From: Pseudomonas palmensis
Lineage (GTDB): Bacteria > Pseudomonadota > Gammaproteobacteria > Pseudomonadales > Pseudomonadaceae
DNA length: 42,760 nt
Direction: 5' to 3'
Assembly: GCF_017848315.1 (NCBI RefSeq)
Contig: NZ_JAFKEC010000050.1
Location: 1-42,760 of the forward strand
Part shown: piece by piece, positions 40,285-42,760 of the stretch
Layout: every line of letters starts with the position of its first letter
How positions within the stretch are numbered: position 1 is the first letter of the stretch
Made by a program: the position numbers and the translations under genes
The notes under the pieces: model-generated
The model's input: only the letters and a program-made list of their open reading frames with translations
Database searches by the model: none
What the model was told of the DNA's origin: nothing

Positions 40285-42760
40285 ATGAGCCTGCCCCTGC
40301 TGGCCGAACTGCCCGCTGCCCTGCAACCGCTGGTCAGCCGTAATGCCACCTCTTTGCGCAACGCCGTCGCGGCCGTCGACGGGTTGAGCCTGGACGACTG
40401 GAACGAGCAGCGCTGGACCGAGTTCGCCCGCGTGGCGGCGGCCAGCGATTTCGTGCTTGAACAGAGCGTGCGCGACCCGGCGATGCTGCTGGCCCTGGCC
40501 GCCAGCGGCGAGCTCGACCGCGCCTTCGCCGCCGGCGAGTTGTGTGCCCAGGTGGCCGGTGCGGCGCAGGCCGCCGGCAGCGAAGACGAACTGGCGCGCA
40601 ACCTGCGCCGCCAGCGCACCCGCCAGCAGGTGCGCATCATCTGGCGCGACCTGACCCGCCAGGCCGACCTGGTGCAGACCTGCCGCGACCTGTCCGACCT
40701 GGCCGATGCCGCCATCGACCAGGCGTATCAATGGCTGTACCCGCGCCTGTGCGCGCAGTTCGGTACCCCTACCGGCAATCGCAGCGGCCTGCCCCAGCAG
40801 ATGGTGGTGCTGGGCATGGGCAAGCTGGGGGCGGTGGAACTGAACCTGTCGTCGGACATCGACCTGATCTTCGCCTACCCCGAGGGCGGCGAAACCGTGG
40901 GCGTGAAGCGCCCGCTGGACAACCAGGAGTTCTTCACCCGTCTGGGCCAGCGCCTGATCAAGGCACTGGACCCGATCACCGTCGACGGCTTCGTGTTCCG
41001 CGTCGACATGCGCCTGCGCCCCTACGGCTCGTCCGGCGCGCTGGTGCTCAGCTTCAATGCACTGGAGCAGTACTACCAGGACCAGGGCCGCGACTGGGAA
41101 CGCTACGCCATGATCAAGGCCCGCGTAGTGGCCGGCGACCAGCAGGCCGGCGCGCAGCTGCAGGACCTGCTGCGCCCGTTCGTGTACCGGCGCTACCTGG
41201 ACTTCTCGGCGATCGAGGCGCTGCGCACCATGAAGCAGCTGATCCAGCAGGAGGTGCGGCGCAAGGGCATGGCCGAGAACATCAAGCTGGGCGCCGGTGG
41301 CATCCGCGAGGTGGAGTTCATCGCCCAGGCGTTCCAGCTGATCCACGGCGGGCGCGACCTGAGCCTGCAGCAGCGACCGTTGCTCAAGGTGCTGGCGACG
41401 CTCGAAGGCCAGGGCTACCTGCCGCCGGCGGTGGTGAGCGAGCTGCGCGAGGGCTATGAGTTCCTGCGTTATACCGAACACGCCATCCAGGCCATCGCCG
41501 ACCGCCAGACCCAGATGCTGCCCGACGACGAACTGGACCGCGCACGTATCGCCTTCATGCTCGGTTTTGCCGACTGGGCGAGCTTCCACGCGCAACTGAT
41601 GCACTGGCGCGGGCGCATCGACTGGCACTTCCGCCAGGTGATCGCCGACCCCGATGAAGAGGAAGGCGAAGAGGGCGAAGTGGTGGTCGGTGGCGAGTGG
41701 CTGCCGCTGTGGGAAGAAGCCCAGGACGAAGAGGCCGCCTGCCGTCAGTTGACCGACGCCGGCTTCGCCGATGCGGCCAGGGCGCTCAAGCAACTGGCCA
41801 GCCTGCGCGCCAGCCCGCAGTTGCGTGCCATGCAGCGCCTGGGCCGCGAACGCCTCGATGCCTTTATACCGCGCCTGCTGGCGCAGGCGGTGGAGCATGC
41901 CGACCCGGACCTGGTGCTCGAACGCGTGCTACCGCTGGTGGAGGCCGTGGCGCGGCGCTCGGCCTACCTGGTGCTGCTGACCGAAAACCCCGGTGCGTTG
42001 CGCCGCCTGCTGACCCTGTGCGCCGCCAGCCCGTGGATCGCCGAGCAGATCACGCGCTTCCCGCTGCTGCTCGATGAACTGCTCAACGAAGGCCGCCTGT
42101 TCAGCCCGCCCCAAGCACCGGAGCTGGCCGCCGAGCTGCGCGAGCGTCTCACGCGCATCCCCGAGGATGACCTTGAACAGCAGATGGAAGCGCTGCGTCA
42201 CTTCAAGCTGGCCCACAGCCTGCGCGTGGCCGCCTCGGAAATCGCCGGCAACCTGCCGCTGATGAAGGTCAGCGACTACCTGACCTGGCTGGCCGAAGCC
42301 ATTCTCAACCAGGTGCTGGCCCTGGCCTGGCGCCAGACCGTGGCGCGTCATGGCCAGCCAAGGCGCAGCGATGGCAGCCTGTGCGACCCCGGCTTCATCA
42401 TCGTCGGCTACGGCAAGGTCGGCGGCATCGAGCTGGGCCACGGCTCGGACCTGGACCTGGTGTTCATCCACGACGGTGACCCCCAGGCCGAGACCGATGG
42501 CGCCAAGCCCATCGACAGTGCGCAGTTCTTCACCCGCCTGGGTCAGCGCATCATTCACCTGCTGACCACCCAGACCAACTCCGGCCAGCTGTATGACGTG
42601 GACATGCGCCTGCGCCCGTCCGGCGCTTCGGGTTTGCTGGTGAGTTCGCTGGGCGCCTTCGAGCGCTACCAGCGCAACGAGGCCTGGACCTGGGAACACC
42701 AGGCACTGGTGCGTGCGCGGGTGCTGGTGGGCTGCCCGCAGGTGGGGGCGGCCCACCAGC
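40285..42760 (+). CDS. glnE: Glutamine synthetase adenylyltransferase/deadenylylase (partial, 3' end outside window)
   Basis: The first 825 residues of a protein that is normally about 980 aa are present. GlnE adenylylates glutamine synthetase to switch it off and removes AMP to reactivate it, under PII control. The N-terminal nucleotidyltransferase (deadenylylase) site shows GMGKLGAVELNLSSDIDLIF at about residues 178-197. The C-terminal adenylylation site shows GYGKVGGIELGHGSDLDLVF at about 708-727, each with the D-x-D metal pair. A Glu-rich insert (PDEEEGEEGE) lies in the linker. The frame stays open to the window end. ATG at 40285 begins MSLPLLAELPAALQPLV. It is divergent from aceE. Confidence 0.95.
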   Translation, partial: MSLPLLAELPAALQPLVSRNATSLRNAVAAVDGLSLDDWNEQRWTEFARVAAASDFVLEQSVRDPAMLLALAASGELDRAFAAGELCAQVAGAAQAAGSEDELARNLRRQRTRQQVRIIWRDLTRQADLVQTCRDLSDLADAAIDQAYQWLYPRLCAQFGTPTGNRSGLPQQMVVLGMGKLGAVELNLSSDIDLIFAYPEGGETVGVKRPLDNQEFFTRLGQRLIKALDPITVDGFVFRVDMRLRPYGSSGALVLSFNALEQYYQDQGRDWERYAMIKARVVAGDQQAGAQLQDLLRPFVYRRYLDFSAIEALRTMKQLIQQEVRRKGMAENIKLGAGGIREVEFIAQAFQLIHGGRDLSLQQRPLLKVLATLEGQGYLPPAVVSELREGYEFLRYTEHAIQAIADRQTQMLPDDELDRARIAFMLGFADWASFHAQLMHWRGRIDWHFRQVIADPDEEEGEEGEVVVGGEWLPLWEEAQDEEAACRQLTDAGFADAARALKQLASLRASPQLRAMQRLGRERLDAFIPRLLAQAVEHADPDLVLERVLPLVEAVARRSAYLVLLTENPGALRRLLTLCAASPWIAEQITRFPLLLDELLNEGRLFSPPQAPELAAELRERLTRIPEDDLEQQMEALRHFKLAHSLRVAASEIAGNLPLMKVSDYLTWLAEAILNQVLALAWRQTVARHGQPRRSDGSLCDPGFIIVGYGKVGGIELGHGSDLDLVFIHDGDPQAETDGAKPIDSAQFFTRLGQRIIHLLTTQTNSGQLYDVDMRLRPSGASGLLVSSLGAFERYQRNEAWTWEHQALVRARVLVGCPQVGAAHQ

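Overview
The window is high-GC chromosomal DNA of a Pseudomonas of the P. putida type. The evidence is the gene content and order (gbcAB, mcpH, ltaE, glyA, soxBDAG, purU, fdhA, then creBCD, msrA, dipA, aceFE, glnE), the dense coding, and seven REP-type inverted repeats of two sequence families. It is core genome rather than a mobile island: no transposase, integrase, phage gene, tRNA, rRNA or CRISPR array was seen. The right edge cuts glnE.

Left part (1-18.8 kb): methyl-group and one-carbon catabolism. Divergent gbcA and gbcB encode the Rieske monooxygenase and reductase that demethylate glycine betaine. An unlinked block, glyA-soxB-soxD-soxA-soxG-purU, followed by fdhA (18.9-20.1 kb), oxidises sarcosine to glycine, converts glycine to serine, and disposes of the C1 units as formate. 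ltaE (threonine aldolase) is divergent from glyA. Between the betaine genes and ltaE lies a sensing and uptake segment: an NCS1 nucleobase-type permease with a nitrilase-superfamily hydrolase, a four-helix-bundle chemoreceptor, a TIGR02449/ZapA-like pair, and a dCache chemoreceptor that matches the purine receptor McpH.

Middle part (20.3-27.4 kb): a membrane-bound PQQ dehydrogenase of the glucose/quinate/shikimate family. It is followed by a poorly characterised envelope cluster: DUF2780 secreted protein, DUF350 membrane protein, DUF1190 lipoprotein and a glutathionylspermidine-synthase-like ATP-grasp ligase. A convergent YihG-type acyltransferase and a secreted retropepsin-like protease come next. 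The DUF350/DUF1190/ATP-grasp set corresponds to E. coli YjfL-YjfM-YjfC and is the most intriguing little-studied system here.

Right part (27.5-42.8 kb): the CreBC two-component system with its inner-membrane effector gene creD and a candidate triple CreB tag; a glutathione S-transferase; msrA; a GAF-PAS-GGDEF-EAL protein with a degenerate GGDEF motif (DipA type); and the pyruvate dehydrogenase genes aceE-aceF, divergent from glnE. The aceE/glnE gap carries two copies of a FadR/GntR-type palindrome 52 bp apart, a strong candidate for an undescribed operator pair.

Limits: everything was read by eye from the sequence. Family names rest on recognised motifs and remembered homologues, not on searches. 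Start sites chosen on weak ribosome-binding sites are flagged.
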